Positions 1-10,189 are shown, counted from the stretch's first letter. The stretch: 64,000 nt of DNA from Pomphorhynchus laevis (GCA_012934845.2 WNNJ02003078.1:1-64000), one strand, 5' to 3'. Notes: a model not told the origin generated them from the sequence alone. Translations and numbers: made by a program.

Positions 1-1
1 A

Positions 2-1108
2 GTATCTGTTGAAGAAACGATCAAGGCAATTCAAGAAGTTAGAGACGCAGTAAAATCGCTAGACATTAATATATCAAAGAATCTAATGAATGAGGAAGGA
101 AAACCAGGTCGGTTCTATATGCTTCCGAAAATCCACAAACCAATCCGACCATGTATCGGTAGACCCATCATATCAAATTGTGGTATGGCTACAGAGCTAC
201 TTTCGAAGCATCTTCACAAGGAACTGAAATATTTATTAAAAAATATAAAATCATACGTGGGAAGCACTGATGATACTCTACGTAAGCTCATCAACCTAAA
301 ATTTGATACAACGTGCTATACAATTGCAACTCTGGACGTCGAGTCTCTTTATACGAGCATTAACAACAAAAAAGGTATCGAAGCAGTCTATAGGAGAATG
401 ACACAAGCAGGATGGGAGGATAAGCGTAAAGATTCCATTGTAAAATTACTAACGACTGTATTGGAAAATAACTATTTTGAGTTTGATGGACACTATTATA
501 GGCAAAGGGAAGGTACAGCAATGGGAACTTCGGTTGCCCCCGTATATGCAAACCTTTACGTAGCCGACATAGAAGAGAATTTCATTGTAAATATGACCAT
601 CAAACCTAAAATATGGTTGCGCTACATAGACGATATTTTAATAATTTTTCCAGGAAAACCAAGTGAACTTGAACAATCTATAATAAATCTGAATAGAATG
701 AGTGAACTAAAGTTTTCACTAAACATGAACGAGGATGCTCAATCAACGACGTTTTTGGACATAAAGATTACTATGGATAACAACACAACACTCAAGACGG
801 ATGTGTATCGTAAAAATAATTGGATACCGTCCTATATCCACAGTCGAAGCTGTCATCCTAGCTATATGAAAAGGAATGTAATTTATAACGAAGCCTTAAG
901 GTGCAAGAAAATATGCTCAGTGTCAGAATTATTCGAAGCACAAATGGACGAACTAACGAAGAACTTCATACAACGAGGCTACCGCGAAAAACTTGTGCGG
1001 AAACAAATTAATAAAGCCAGGCTAAAAAGTCGGAAACAATTGCTCCAAAAAACTGAAAGAACAAATCAACCAAAATCTTTTGTGGCAATACCGTATCATC
1101 CCGCTTAA
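2..1108 (+). CDS. PLE reverse transcriptase ORF (5' end off the window)
   Basis: Open from the left edge. It would copy element RNA into DNA at a nicked chromosomal site. Visible PLE RT landmarks are MLPKIHKP (fingers, 109-132), LDVESLYTSI (palm motif A with the catalytic Asp, ~333-362), EGTAMGTSVAPVYANLY (motif B region, ~511-561), RYIDDILIIF (catalytic YIDD box, ~619-650) and FLDIKI (~754). The thumb follows, with the HPSYMKRNVIYNEALR segment typical of PLEs. The order and spacing separate it from LINE RTs, which carry YADD or FADD and a GVPQG motif. The start codon of the full protein is not in the window. Confidence 0.88.
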   Translation, partial: VSVEETIKAIQEVRDAVKSLDINISKNLMNEEGKPGRFYMLPKIHKPIRPCIGRPIISNCGMATELLSKHLHKELKYLLKNIKSYVGSTDDTLRKLINLKFDTTCYTIATLDVESLYTSINNKKGIEAVYRRMTQAGWEDKRKDSIVKLLTTVLENNYFEFDGHYYRQREGTAMGTSVAPVYANLYVADIEENFIVNMTIKPKIWLRYIDDILIIFPGKPSELEQSIINLNRMSELKFSLNMNEDAQSTTFLDIKITMDNNTTLKTDVYRKNNWIPSYIHSRSCHPSYMKRNVIYNEALRCKKICSVSELFEAQMDELTKNFIQRGYREKLVRKQINKARLKSRKQLLQKTERTNQPKSFVAIPYHPA

Positions 1109-1222
1109 AAAAAACTACCATCTGATATAAAAATTGCTTACAAAACCACTGTACCGAAGGATTTTGTAAGTACTACGCAACCAGATACATTTTTCAAAAA
1201 ATGCCGCAGCTTTAGAGACACA

Positions 1223-1747
1223 TTGGTTCGATCAAAATTCACAAGAAACGCACATATTAATACCCCACCTAAATTTAATGGATTTAGTAAATGTAAAGCA
1301 TCTAGATGCGCATGTTGTCGAGAAATACAGGAAGGTAATATATTTCAAAGCACCATAACACAAATGAAATATCCAATTCGAGGAGACTACAACTGCCGCA
1401 CGACAGGATGCATCTATAAGGCAGAATGCTTAGACTGTAAGGCACAATATGTGGGAGAGACTGGTCGTGCGCTAAAAGATAGATTGACGAACCGACGGGC
1501 AGACATAAAATCGCGACGTACGGGTAAATATTCTAATACACGTGACAGTAAATTCAACACAGATGGCGTAGTTGAACACTGCGAAGAACATCCTACCCAC
1601 AAATTTGTCACAACCGTCATAGAAGGTGCCCTTGCCAATGCAATCGAAAGGAAAAAGCGTGAGCATTACTGGATCGGACAATTAATGACTGACCGCATGC
1701 TCAATACACTGTCAGATTATAAATTAAAAAGAGAAAAACCTCCATAA
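1223..1747 (+). CDS. PLE GIY-YIG endonuclease domain
   Basis: C-terminal part of copy A. It has a Cys-rich linker (CKASRCACC, ~1291-1320), then the GIY-YIG nuclease core: CIYKAECLDCKAQYVGETGR (1411-1470), where the usual GIY/YIG pair is replaced by IYKA...YVGET as in many animal PLEs. The downstream Arg/Lys helix (LKDRLTNRRADIK), a conserved VVEHCEEH and a final ERKKREHYWI with the metal-binding Glu follow. The family uses this domain to nick target DNA for primed reverse transcription. The true start is undetermined; it is expected to be fused to the RT. Confidence 0.85.
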   Translation: MVRSKFTRNAHINTPPKFNGFSKCKASRCACCREIQEGNIFQSTITQMKYPIRGDYNCRTTGCIYKAECLDCKAQYVGETGRALKDRLTNRRADIKSRRTGKYSNTRDSKFNTDGVVEHCEEHPTHKFVTTVIEGALANAIERKKREHYWIGQLMTDRMLNTLSDYKLKREKPP

Positions 1748-1955
1748 ATTCTTCCGAGATAAGTGCGTGTATAAACGCAGACTGTATTATATACTGTTTT
1801 GTGAAACTTTGCTTTGTGGTTGTGATCAAGGCGCAAGCCGAAACGTAATAAATATTTTATTTTATTGTTCTTCTGCTGCTTATTTACATATGGAATATAA
1901 TATAATCGATCGTAGCAAACGATCAGCAGTGATGGGTATTCCTATTTTCTCTAGA
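1665..1955 (+). repeat. PLE direct repeat (pLTR-like), first copy
   Basis: 291 bp, repeated almost exactly at 2649-2937 (about a 2-base length difference in the GACTGTATTATAT stretch). It covers the last codons of the GIY-YIG ORF, the 3' untranslated end and the 5' start of the next element. This is the layout expected of PLE terminal repeats formed by tandem insertion, not of true LTRs. Confidence 0.85.
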
Positions 1956-2630
1956 AATATACAAGATGTCAGACAGACATCCCCATCTTCAAGAACAATT
2001 ACACATTGCTTAGCTCATAGACAGTATATGCAGTTTTGTGCGCGACACCACGTAACTCCACGTGGACTTAAAATCAAGAAATCTTTAGAAGTAAACTGGA
2101 ACCTTATCCCACCGAGCAAGCGTACTTCGTTTCAAAATCGTTTTCAAAAGACCATTCGTCACGCTGAACGAAACTTTGTATGCATTGTTCGTGACTTTTA
2201 TGGATACGTAACAAACACTAATCATTTATCAATCGAAAATGATCTATACAATAATTTGCTCCAAAGAAAATGTTCAAAGCTTAAAAATCAGAATCACATA
2301 AATATATCTATTCAACAGCTCTCACATATTGAATATCATCCTAATCGACGAAAGTGGCGGAAGCCAACAGATTTTAACACACGAAATTTCAATATTTCAG
2401 AAAGATTCGAACAAACCAACAATAACATTGTTGTCAATCTTACACCTGAAGATATCAGCGCCGAACAACTACGAGTCTTGAACCTCGGACTAAATTATAT
2501 CCCAGCCCAACGCGAATTTAGCCGCCAACAACTTTTCACTACGATAAAGAAAGCCGCGGATATCGCGTTTAAACCAATAGACAACGATAATCTTAAATAT
2601 ACTATGAAAATCATTATTTCTTGGGAGTAA
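1767..2630 (+). mobile_element. Penelope-like element, copy B: N-terminal region
   Basis: An open frame encodes the region upstream of the RT in PLEs. It is rich in basic residues and ends with NNIVVNLTPEDISAEQL followed by LNLGLNYIP, matching the conserved PLE N-terminal motif (VVNLS...L...E..VL..GLNF.P). Just after this region the copy jumps to the GIY-YIG tail at about 2645, so the RT and most of the endonuclease are missing from copy B. It is a broken fossil with one large internal gap. Confidence 0.8.
1821..1844 (+). other. Hammerhead-ribozyme-like core in PLE repeat
   Basis: TGTGATCA, then GGC-GCAA-GCC (a 3-bp stem closed by a GNRA loop), then GAAAC. This resembles the CUGANGA / stem II / GAAA core of the small hammerheads known from PLE terminal repeats, but the first box differs from consensus at two positions, so self-cleavage is doubtful. 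An identical copy lies in the second repeat. Confidence 0.45.
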
Positions 2631-2648
2631 GTATCTAGAAAAATCATT

Positions 2649-2934
2649 ATTACTGGATCGGACAATTAATGACTGACCGCATGCTCAATACACTGTCAGA
2701 TTATAAATTAAAAAGAGAAAAACCTCCATAAATTCTTCCGAGATAAGTGCGTGTATAAACGCAGACTATTATATACTGTTTTGTGAAACTTTGCTTTGTG
2801 GTTGTGATCAAGGCGCAAGCCGAAACGTAATAAATATTTTATTTTATTGTTCTTCTGCTGCTTATTTACATATGGAATATAATATAATCGATCGTAGCAA
2901 ACGATCAGCAGTGATGGGTATTCCTATTTTCTCT

Positions 2935-2937
<3 letters not shown>
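2649..2937 (+). repeat. PLE direct repeat (pLTR-like), second copy
   Basis: 289-bp near-identical repeat of 1665-1955, joining the end of copy B to the start of a third copy (C). Copy C is replaced by a dinucleotide run after about 2937. Confidence 0.85.
2803..2826 (+). other. Hammerhead-ribozyme-like core, second copy
   Basis: Identical to 1821-1844, including the GGC-GCAA-GCC stem-loop and GAAAC. Confidence 0.45.

Positions 2938-3018
<81 letters not shown>
2936..3018. repeat. (AT)n microsatellite
   Basis: About 40 perfect AT units replace the body of the third PLE copy directly after its CTCTAGA. The length may be an assembly estimate. Confidence 0.95.
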
Positions 3019-3020
<2 letters not shown>

Positions 3021-3070
3021 CTTACGTTAGTAAAAGTATTGGTTATTAAAGTTCTTACAATATTATTTTC

Positions 3071-3097
3071 CTGAAGAAGGCCACTAGTTGGTCGAAA
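3071..3097 (+). other. Hammerhead-like core near PLE end
   Basis: CTGAAGA fits the CUGANGA box. It is followed by GGCCA-CTAGT-TGGTC, a 5-bp stem with one G-T pair, then GAAA. The order fits box 1, stem II and box 2 of a hammerhead. Stems I and III are not obvious, so activity is uncertain. It lies just downstream of the AT run that ends the PLE cluster. Confidence 0.4.
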
Positions 3098-3203
3098 GCT
3101 TGAATAAAACGATATCTTTGTGTTTCCGGTTTGACTTAAAATCCGAGTATTAATATATACAAGTATCCGTCAAAGGATCCCGGAGCTGATTTGAATAAAT
3201 AAT

Positions 3204-3337
3204 CTAAACTATATATCTTTTTCCGAATATAAGATTAATTAATTTTACTAATGCTTTTTTAATATCTACTAAATCTAGATTTGTATAAAGCGTACTAAAA
3301 TCGTATGTATTTATATTTTGAAAATTTATTCCTTTAG
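3204..3337 (-). mobile_element. Fragment of a second PLE lineage (RT palm)
   Basis: Reading the minus strand gives a short stretch containing INTYDFSTLYTNL, the motif A region of a PLE-type RT distinct from copies A-C. It matches in style the PLE fragment at 63345-64000. It is a broken, short fossil. Confidence 0.65.
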
Positions 3338-3494
3338 TCTGTTTTTTTTTGTCTGATTATTAGCGTCCTGCTCTATCAAGAATGGGAACAATTCCTGTGA
3401 TGATATTTATTTTATGTTTATATTTTATTTATAAAATACGTAAAGTCAGTGAGCTAATCTGATTAGTTAAATTGAATATGTTCAAATAACACGC

Positions 3495-3500
3495 TTTATT
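3495..3500 (-). promoter_or_regulatory. Polyadenylation signal of RPS17
   Basis: AATAAA on the minus strand, 14 bases after the RPS17 stop, giving a very short 3' UTR. Confidence 0.75.
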
Positions 3501-3514
3501 AAAAGTATACGGTT

Positions 3515-3868
3515 TCACACAAAGTCCAAATGTCCAAAGCCCATGCCTTCAAGCATAGATTTGGTAGTGTCGTCCACAATAGGCGCAACGCGTTGAAGTA
3601 TAGATATTTCAGGTACGTAATTATCTCTTCGTTCACGTTCCTCTTCCTGTAGTTTAATTGAAATACCACGTACAGGCCCTTTGCGAATTCTTTTCATTAG
3701 GTGAGTAACAAAGCCAGCGATTTGATTTCGCAACCGTTTTGTCGGAATAACAGCTATGTCATCACAAACACGTTTGTTCGTGTGAAAGTCTACGCCCAAA
3801 CGAAAGTAGTATTTTTCAATTATCTGCCTGGAAGCCTTCTTAACTGTCTTTGTACGTACACGTCCCAT
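3515..3868 (-). CDS. RPS17: 40S ribosomal protein S17 (eS17)
   Basis: An intact 117-codon frame. The protein opens [21 protein letters not shown] and carries [52 protein letters not shown] and DNYVPEIS, which are the hallmark segments of eS17, a component of the small ribosomal subunit. ATG 3866-3868 is chosen because the eS17 family begins MGRVRTK; ten upstream codons are in frame but follow no family pattern. TTTGCAG ends three bases before the ATG, fitting a 5' UTR intron or trans-splice acceptor. No intron lies in the CDS. The C-terminus is short (animal eS17 is usually ~130-135 residues) and divergent. A retrocopy is possible, but the intact frame, acceptor and poly(A) signal favour a working gene. 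It is the only host gene recognised here. Confidence 0.9.
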   Translation of the reverse strand: MGRVRTKTVKKASRQIIEKYYFRLGVDFHTNKRVCDDIAVIPTKRLRNQIAGFVTHLMKRIRKGPVRGISIKLQEEERERRDNYVPEISILQRVAPIVDDTTKSMLEGMGFGHLDFV

Positions 3869-3871
3869 AAT

Positions 3872-3878
3872 CTGCAAA
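3872..3878 (-). promoter_or_regulatory. Splice acceptor before RPS17 ATG
   Basis: TTTGCAG on the minus strand, then ATT and ATG. It fits a 3' splice site for a 5' UTR intron or for spliced-leader addition. Confidence 0.5.
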
Positions 3879-5279
3879 TTCAACAACATTTTAAACATTT
3901 AACATTTCGAACAAACGAAATTCCTACACAATACATCTAATTTATTAGGCGATATAGATTAAAAAAGCTAACATAGCTTACGATCTCTTGTGTGTGAGGT
4001 TTGTACTGTCATTCAAGAGTAATTTTAACCTGATGAGTATTTAATCAGGTTAACAATACAATCAAACAAAACAATACAATCAAATTTATTCTAATTCACC
4101 AAATTAATTGTAAACGAGAGTGAAAATATAACCGTTGTAATGATCATATGTGCAATAGTAATAAATGCTTTAAACAACTGTCTTATCGAATAGTGATTCC
4201 TGTTTTTTTAAAGGTTATTAAATTTGATAAATATTTTAAGAATGAACCCAAGTTAACGACCGGGTGGTCGTTCGTACTTCTTCAAATGTTAATTGAAACC
4301 AAGGGGTGTAATTTTATCAATGTAATTTAAGTAATTTTAATTTTAAAAGTTACTTAATAATTTTAACTTATCGTACTAAGTTGTAAGATAGTAACTATGT
4401 TCAGACATAAGTCGTACTTTAAGATAGTAACCATAGCCACCAAATTATTTAAATTCCATTTTTTGGTGAAAAATACGAAATATTAGGGTTCCTTAAACCT
4501 AAAAAGCAAGAAACGCAGAAAAATAAAAGAATATTAAAAAACATTCTGAAGACGCTAAAAATACCATGTAAAATATAAAACGGCTAGATGCAAATAAAAG
4601 CTTAATAAAATGATCGAAATAATTTATTTTTTAGCTGATTTAAAATAAAAATTGATGGTTAACAAAAAAACAGCAAATTTATTTTATGATGATCGCTTTA
4701 TCAGTATTAAAAAGATAAATTCACTAATTTGAATCAACTCGATCGCAGGTTGTGTCAAAAACAAGTCTTCTGAAGTACAATTTGTTTCTGCTCGACTTTT
4801 TAAATTTCTTAAAATTGGATTTTACAGCTTCTCGACAATATTGAAGCCATTCTGCTCTGCGATATACGTTTTGCTTGGATTCGTCCTTATGATGAGCTAT
4901 ACTGGTGTTATACACCTGTAGATCAATAATGTTTATACAATCTTCCATATAAAAGACCAAGTTAATTAAGACGTATTTATCTCAAGAATGTTAGATATTA
5001 AAGTCTAATTACAAAAGTACATGACGCAAACATCAATTTTAACCTAGTATTATATAATACTACGAAATTATACTACAATATATAATAATTTTAACTATAT
5101 AGTATGTAATTAGAATTTTTGATGACAACGCACTTTGCTTCAATCCTATAATCCAGCACCAGTGAACGACATTTCAGTATTGATGGACCTCATCAGCTAC
5201 TGATCAAAAAACCTAAATGTCACGTTTCGGTCCTTTTAATGTTGGCTGACGATCACTAAACTTGTCTGCTTTACTGACG
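3879..5279. other. AT-rich intergenic DNA, no gene recognised
   Basis: Upstream side of RPS17. Only short chance frames occur (for example a 78-codon minus frame at 4724-4960 that I cannot assign). It holds the inverted repeat at 4025-4053 and a loose duplication around 4371-4435 sharing AAGATAGTAAC. An old-element remnant beyond recognition is possible. Confidence 0.6.
4025..4053. repeat. Perfect 10-bp inverted repeat
   Basis: TTAACCTGAT, 9-base spacer, ATCAGGTTAA. It could form a hairpin; it is not linked to any gene end. Confidence 0.8.
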
Positions 5280-7460
5280 AAAAGTTACGAGAAGGCGGAG
5301 TTTGATGCGGATATGGATGGTAGACTAGGAGAGTGGGCAAGATATGTGGATGTGTGGTCGAAGCGACGGAGACGAAAGAGCACTCGAACGACGGAGATAA
5401 TTACGCATTGTAGGAGTAGGATGATGGATTTTGGAGAATTGGCGAAAAGGCTAAGGCAGTAATCGATTTTAGGGAAGGGAAGAGAAGCGATGAAAGAAGA
5501 GATATACAAGAACGGAAGTCGATAAGGGGGCGGATACGACGGATGTCACGAAGAATTGAGTTAGACGAGCCGACCTTGTCACGGACGAAGGGTTTAAGGG
5601 AAAGGTGATAACCGAAATGGAAGCCTAAGAAGGTGAGGTTGTGTACTATGGGGATGATCGATGAGGCAAAATATACAGTGGGTGGGGATATGTTTGGTTG
5701 ACGGGGGAGGATCCACATTATTTTGGACTTTTCGGGGTTTAGAACGAGATGGAGGTTGGAGAGATGTTTGTAGATAGAAGACGGTTGGAAGCAGAAATGC
5801 CGATATCGTGTATGCGATGTGCGGGTGCATGAGCATAGATTAGTATGTCATCGCCGTATTGCATGACGTTAAAATAGTAAGGTTTGATAACGGAGAGAGA
5901 TCGACGAGCAGAAACACTGAACAGCACGGGACCTAGGACTGAAACTTCTTGAACCCCGCAAAAATAGGGATGAGAAGGGAAGATGATGAATTAGAACAGA
6001 CGGAAAGGAACAGTCGGATTAATATGAGGTAAACCATGCTACGGAGGAGTAAGAAATGCTATAATCGTAACGAAAGCGATAAAGGAGGACGGAGTGGTCG
6101 ACAATGTCGAATGCGGAGGAGAGGTTGGGGGAGATGAGAACACTATATAGAGCCTTATCTCGAGAAATGAGTAAGTCGTTGTAAACTTTCATGCATGCGA
6201 TATCTGTGGAGTGATTAGAACGGAAAGCGGATTGGAAAGGAGGGTACAGATTGGATGAGGAGAGATAAGCGTTGATCTGTATTAAGATGAGGCGTTCTAA
6301 GAGCTTAGAAAGAGTAGGGAGTAGTGAAATGGGGCGATAGCTAGAAGGAAGCTAGGGGTCGAGCGATTGTTTTTTAATGAGAGTACGAACAATTGCGAAT
6401 TTCCAGTGTGTCGGGAAGATACAACTGTGGATGGACGAGTTAAACAAGGTTGTGAGAAAAGGGGATATTGATGAGCATATGGATTTAAGTACGTGGGTTA
6501 TCAATAGATCGGCAGGTGAGGTTTCGCTGGGCAATGACTTGAGAACAGATGAGACTTCGGTAGGTGAGACCGGGAGAATATGAAAGAGTTCCGGAAGGAT
6601 GAGGCTAGGCGGGGTAGGGTGAGATAGGATGAAAATCGGGGTGTGAGAGAGCAAGGTGGATACTTTGGTCTGGAGAATTGACGGATAATCATAGGGATTA
6701 AAGTTGCAAGGCAAAGAGGAGCGAGCAATGATTGAGTTAATAGTACGCCAAAGAGTCTTAGAGTTGAATGAAGTGATGATTTTATGCCGCCAGATAGAGT
6801 TGCATTTGTTACGTAGTATGCTGAGATAAGACCGGCGGTGAGCAAGATATGAATCACGGAAAGACGGAGTGATCGAGCGGAAATCACGTCTGAGAAAGAG
6901 GTGATAGACTCGAAAAGCATGACAGAGTCGCGCTTCGAGAGTATGCATTGGATGTCAAACAATGAGGCACGGTTCAATCGACGGTGTGGGTGAAGCTTGA
7001 AGGGCAAGGTAATATCGAGAGTGGATGTGAGTTCAGAGTTGAAAAGAAAGTCGAGATCGTGAGGAGAAGAATATGTTATTGTGGGATAGGATAGAAACGA
7101 TTTGAGTAAGGCATAGCGGAGAAGGGAGAGGTCGAGATTTTTCTAAGGGCGACGTAGGATTGTATGTGTAAGGACAGAATGATCGGGAAGAGCGATGATT
7201 TCGAGTGCCTCGCCAAAGATATCTAAGGGGGCAATAGGACGGATTTGTAGTTATAGTTGGATAGAATATTGAGGAACCGGATAGAATCGGTGGAAGAGGG
7301 GAGTTCGTTGCGGATGTTGAAGTCGCCAAGAACGATTGAAAAAATCGAGGACAAAGAACAGTGTGAAAGGAGGTCAGCGAGTTGGGTAAAAATAAGGAGG
7401 TAGGAGCAGATAAACCAGGACGGTATACAATAGCGAGATCTAGAATGATCTAGATCGAGA
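5280..7460 (-). mobile_element. L2-like LINE, old subfamily, decayed copy
   Basis: The minus strand encodes, in several broken frames, the C-terminal RT region (5285-5718: LSLFANSPKS, VLFRLRRFDHTS), the YADD region (MQYGDDILIYAHAP, ~5740-5860, where YADD reads YGDD), the N-terminal RT (6352-6948: LVITHVLKS..., IFPTHWKFAIVRTLIKKQSLDP) and part of the APE-type endonuclease (7033-7330). Family landmarks match the longer copy at 11812-15760. Many frameshifts and stops make it inactive and old. The 3' tail is absent. Confidence 0.8.
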
Positions 7461-7499
7461 ATGTACGTTTAGTACGTATAAGAATGATATGTGAACGGG

Positions 7500-7860
7500 G
7501 TAGAGAAAAGTAGGAATCACGGAGACTTGGAGAGTGTTAATTGGGAGAACATTTAAGAAAGTGATTATACATTCGAAAAGAGTGACAGAGTCGACGTTTA
7601 GAGACTACAGTCATAATCGAACCAGGGAGCATGGCGCAAGCGCTGAGAACGTCGAAGTCGACTAGCCAGAAGGCTATTGAGGATCGACGTAAGTTCAGAA
7701 TCAGACAGAATGCAGAGATAACCGGGAGAGAGCTAGTTAAGAGGAAGTGAAAAGAGTGAAGAATTGAGTAAGGCTGTGCAGAGAATAGGGATATCGAGAA
7801 GTTTCCAGGGTCGACTTGGTGTGGATGATGGTAAAGGCGGAGAAGGAGGATGGGGGCCTC
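7500..7860 (-). mobile_element. L2-like LINE fragment, older
   Basis: Diverged similarity to the linker between endonuclease and RT of the L2-like copies (compare 13278-13560), for example the GTGAGTTCAGA-like and GATAGACTCGAAAAG-like words. It lies directly behind the copy at 5280-7460 in the same orientation, so it is a separate, older insertion or a duplicated piece. Confidence 0.55.
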
Positions 7861-7861
7861 C

Positions 7862-7898
7862 TTGACAAGTATTTATTTTATTTAAAAAAACTTGTCAA
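7862..7898. repeat. Inverted repeat at element junction
   Basis: TTGACAAG, 21-base AT spacer, CTTGTCAA, immediately beyond the L2-like fragment. Confidence 0.6.
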
Positions 7899-8094
7899 TG
7901 AATTTATTTATTAATAAATACTTATACATAATAATTAAAATAAATTTCTTCTACCTCTACAAAGAAATTTTCTCAGTTTATCAAATTCCTCTTACATTTC
8001 ACTCGATTAAGTAATAGGAGGAGCTAACATGACAAGAATTGAATACACATATAATTTAAATTATCGGAGTAAGTAAAGTAATATTATTATTAGT

Positions 8095-9123
8095 ATACAA
8101 CAGCCGATGAGCGGTGGCTCGTTTGGCTGGATCTCAATGTAAAAAAAGTACAATGTCAGTAAAACAAAAAAACCAAATCAGGTTCGACTTCCTATGAAAG
8201 CGATATTCTCGGATGTTCCGGCATTGAATTGCAGATGACGGGAGACTGTTCCAACTGTCTATTACTCGATCTCTGATATCCTGATAGTGTCGATGGACTT
8301 TTCTACGATGTATGAGCGTTAGTCAATGTCCACGTAATTGCTCGGAGTTGCGTAGGCAAAACATGAAGTTGAGGGGATGAGTGGGCGATAAAATTGCCCT
8401 CCATACCAGCACAAGATCAGCTTTTACCAAACTTTCACAAACCGTTGAAACACCTAGGATTTCAGGATTTCTAACTTCTAGTCAAACGGCAGGTCTTTGA
8501 CAGTGGGAACAAGACAGGTAGCCGACCGGAGAATTGATTCGTAAGCCACAATGTTCTTGCACAGATGTGGATACGCTGCGGGAGATGCGTATAGCATTCG
8601 AGATTCGATGAGGGCCTTGTATATTATTCTGAAGCTACATGCCTCTAGTGATCCAAAAGATCGTCTAATAATGCCAATAGTACGACGGCAATTGGCCGAA
8701 ACTTTATTTACGTGAGCGCTCATTTCGAACGTATTAAGCGTAGATACCCCTAAATCATCGATTTAATCTGTAGAATCAATCGACATGTTTCCAATTTTAT
8801 AAGAGCAACGAATGTCTGGGGAGCCGATCCGCATATGTCTACATTTAGTCGCATTTATCATCAGCCCATTAGATATACACCATTAATTTATGGAATCCGT
8901 CTTTTTGAAGAGCGCTAACATCGGAATCATCAATGATTCGCCTCTAAACCTTAATATCATCTGCGTAGGTAACACATTCCGACGTTAAGTTGTTTGTAAT
9001 ATCATTTACATATATATCAAAGAGAGTTGGACTAATGGCCGATCGCTGCTGGACGCCTGTCGCCATCATTGAGTAACCAGAAAGATATTGGCTTATGCGT
9101 ACTGCAAACGAGCGGTTAATAAT
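8095..9123 (-). mobile_element. CR1-type LINE fragment (RT 3' half and 3' end)
   Basis: Minus-strand pieces of a CR1/jockey-type RT: SFAVRISQYLSGYSMMATGVQQRSAIS with TLFDIYVNDI and YADDIKV (8944-9147, the GVPQG box reading GVQQR), then MSAHVNKVSANCRRTIGIIRRSFGSLEACS (8478-8723). The 3' end reaches the GAGCCACCGCTCAT..GGCTG hairpin region near 8100. An almost identical copy lies in the opposite direction at 15970-17262. The 5' side is cut off by the tail of an L2-like element at about 9124. Confidence 0.8.
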
Positions 9124-10187
9124 ACAATAATTTATTTTACGTGGCAAATGCGTGCAAAATGCACGCTTACATGACCACTAACAAACAAAAAAAGAACATC
9201 AAAAGTCACAGTTAATTAGTTAATTGTTGAAATGGAATTGGATTTGGCGTTTGAAGCACGGCATATATGTTGATTGGCGGATATGAATAGGCAGTTGATT
9301 CCACGAGAGAGGAGCAGCCAAAACGAAGGAGCGAAAGCCAAAAGAGGTAGAGTAGTTTGGGACATGTTAAAGAAGGGAATTACGGGAACGCAGAGCACAA
9401 TACACAGTACGAGAATTGTCGAGAAAAGGAAGGTTGAGAAATGAAGGGGTATGAGAAGTTATAAGGCGAAAAGCAATGATAAGAAGACGAATTTGGACAC
9501 GACAATAAATGGTAGGCCAATCAAGAGAAACAAGATAGTGGGATGTATGATCAAAACGACGAAGACGGAGTAGACTTCGAACGGCAGCGTTGATGATGCG
9601 TTGTAAAGGAAGAAGAGTGGATTTATGTGAGTTGGAAAATAGACTAAGACAGTAATCAAGTCTTGAGAAAAGAAGAGAAGATATGAGTCATACAAGAAGG
9701 GAAATCGACCAATCTACGAACTTTACGGAGATTGCGGAGTATCAAGGTAGATGAGCGTACTTTATCACTAACGAAAGGTTTAAGTGAAAGTCTGTTGTCG
9801 AAATGAAAGCCTAGGAAAACGAGATTATCAACGATAGGAAGAATTGTAGAATTTAATGATACGGAAGGAGGTTCTACGCTGAAGCTTCGAGGTAGGATCC
9901 ACACAATTTTAGATTTATCAGGATTCAGAGAAAGGCGAAGGGAAGAAAGATGATTGGAAATTGAGACAAGACAGTCTGAAGCGGAAACACTAAGATCGAG
10001 AATACGAAAAGCAGGTGCGTGAGCATAGATGAGAATGTCATCAGCATATTGCATAACATGGAAGTTAAATGTATGAGAAATCGAAGACAAGTCACCGGGA
10101 ATAAGAGAGAAAAGCATAGGGCCTAATACGGAGCCTTGTGGAACACCGGTCGGGATGGATGAAGGATGGGAGAGAGAAGAGTTAGAT
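9124..10187 (-). mobile_element. L2-like LINE, young subfamily, 5'-truncated
   Basis: The minus strand carries the palm-to-C-terminal RT: YADDILIYAHAPAF, DCLVSISNHLSSLRLSLNPDKSKIVWILP, LGFHFDNRLSLKPFV (9656-10117), then decayed C-terminal codons down to the 3' end. The 3' end has the family hairpin at 9150-9166 and the AATTTATT-type tail at 9124-9135. It meets a plus-strand copy of the same family head to head at 10187/10190. Confidence 0.85.
9150..9166 (-). other. L2-like 3'-terminal hairpin
   Basis: GCGTGCA-AAA-TGCACGC. The other young copies have GCGTACA / TGTACGC here, a paired T-A to C-G type change that keeps the stem. Confidence 0.75.
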
Positions 10188-10189
10188 CA

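Larger units (their letters stand above)
1..1764 (+). mobile_element. Penelope-like element, copy A (RT plus GIY-YIG)
   Basis: This is a Penelope-like retroelement entering from the left edge. It encodes a PLE-type reverse transcriptase followed by a GIY-YIG endonuclease, the canonical order for endonuclease-bearing PLEs. Its 3' end runs into the ~290-bp direct repeat that also starts the next copy, so copies A and B are joined in tandem, a usual arrangement for this group. The 5' part lies outside the window. The copy looks almost whole but is broken about once between its two domains. AT-rich codon use matches the surroundings. Confidence 0.88.

Noticed and set aside
1665-2937. The ~290-bp direct repeats as LTRs of a retrovirus-like element
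   Set aside because: They adjoin a Penelope-type RT and GIY-YIG nuclease; no gag, protease, integrase, primer-binding site or polypurine tract is seen.
4148-4330. 60-codon plus-strand ORF
   Set aside because: Low-complexity AT-rich translation with no motif.
4724-4960. 78-codon minus-strand ORF with a charged sequence
   Set aside because: No recognisable family, no neighbours supporting a gene, and AT-rich intergenic context; may be chance or a very old remnant.
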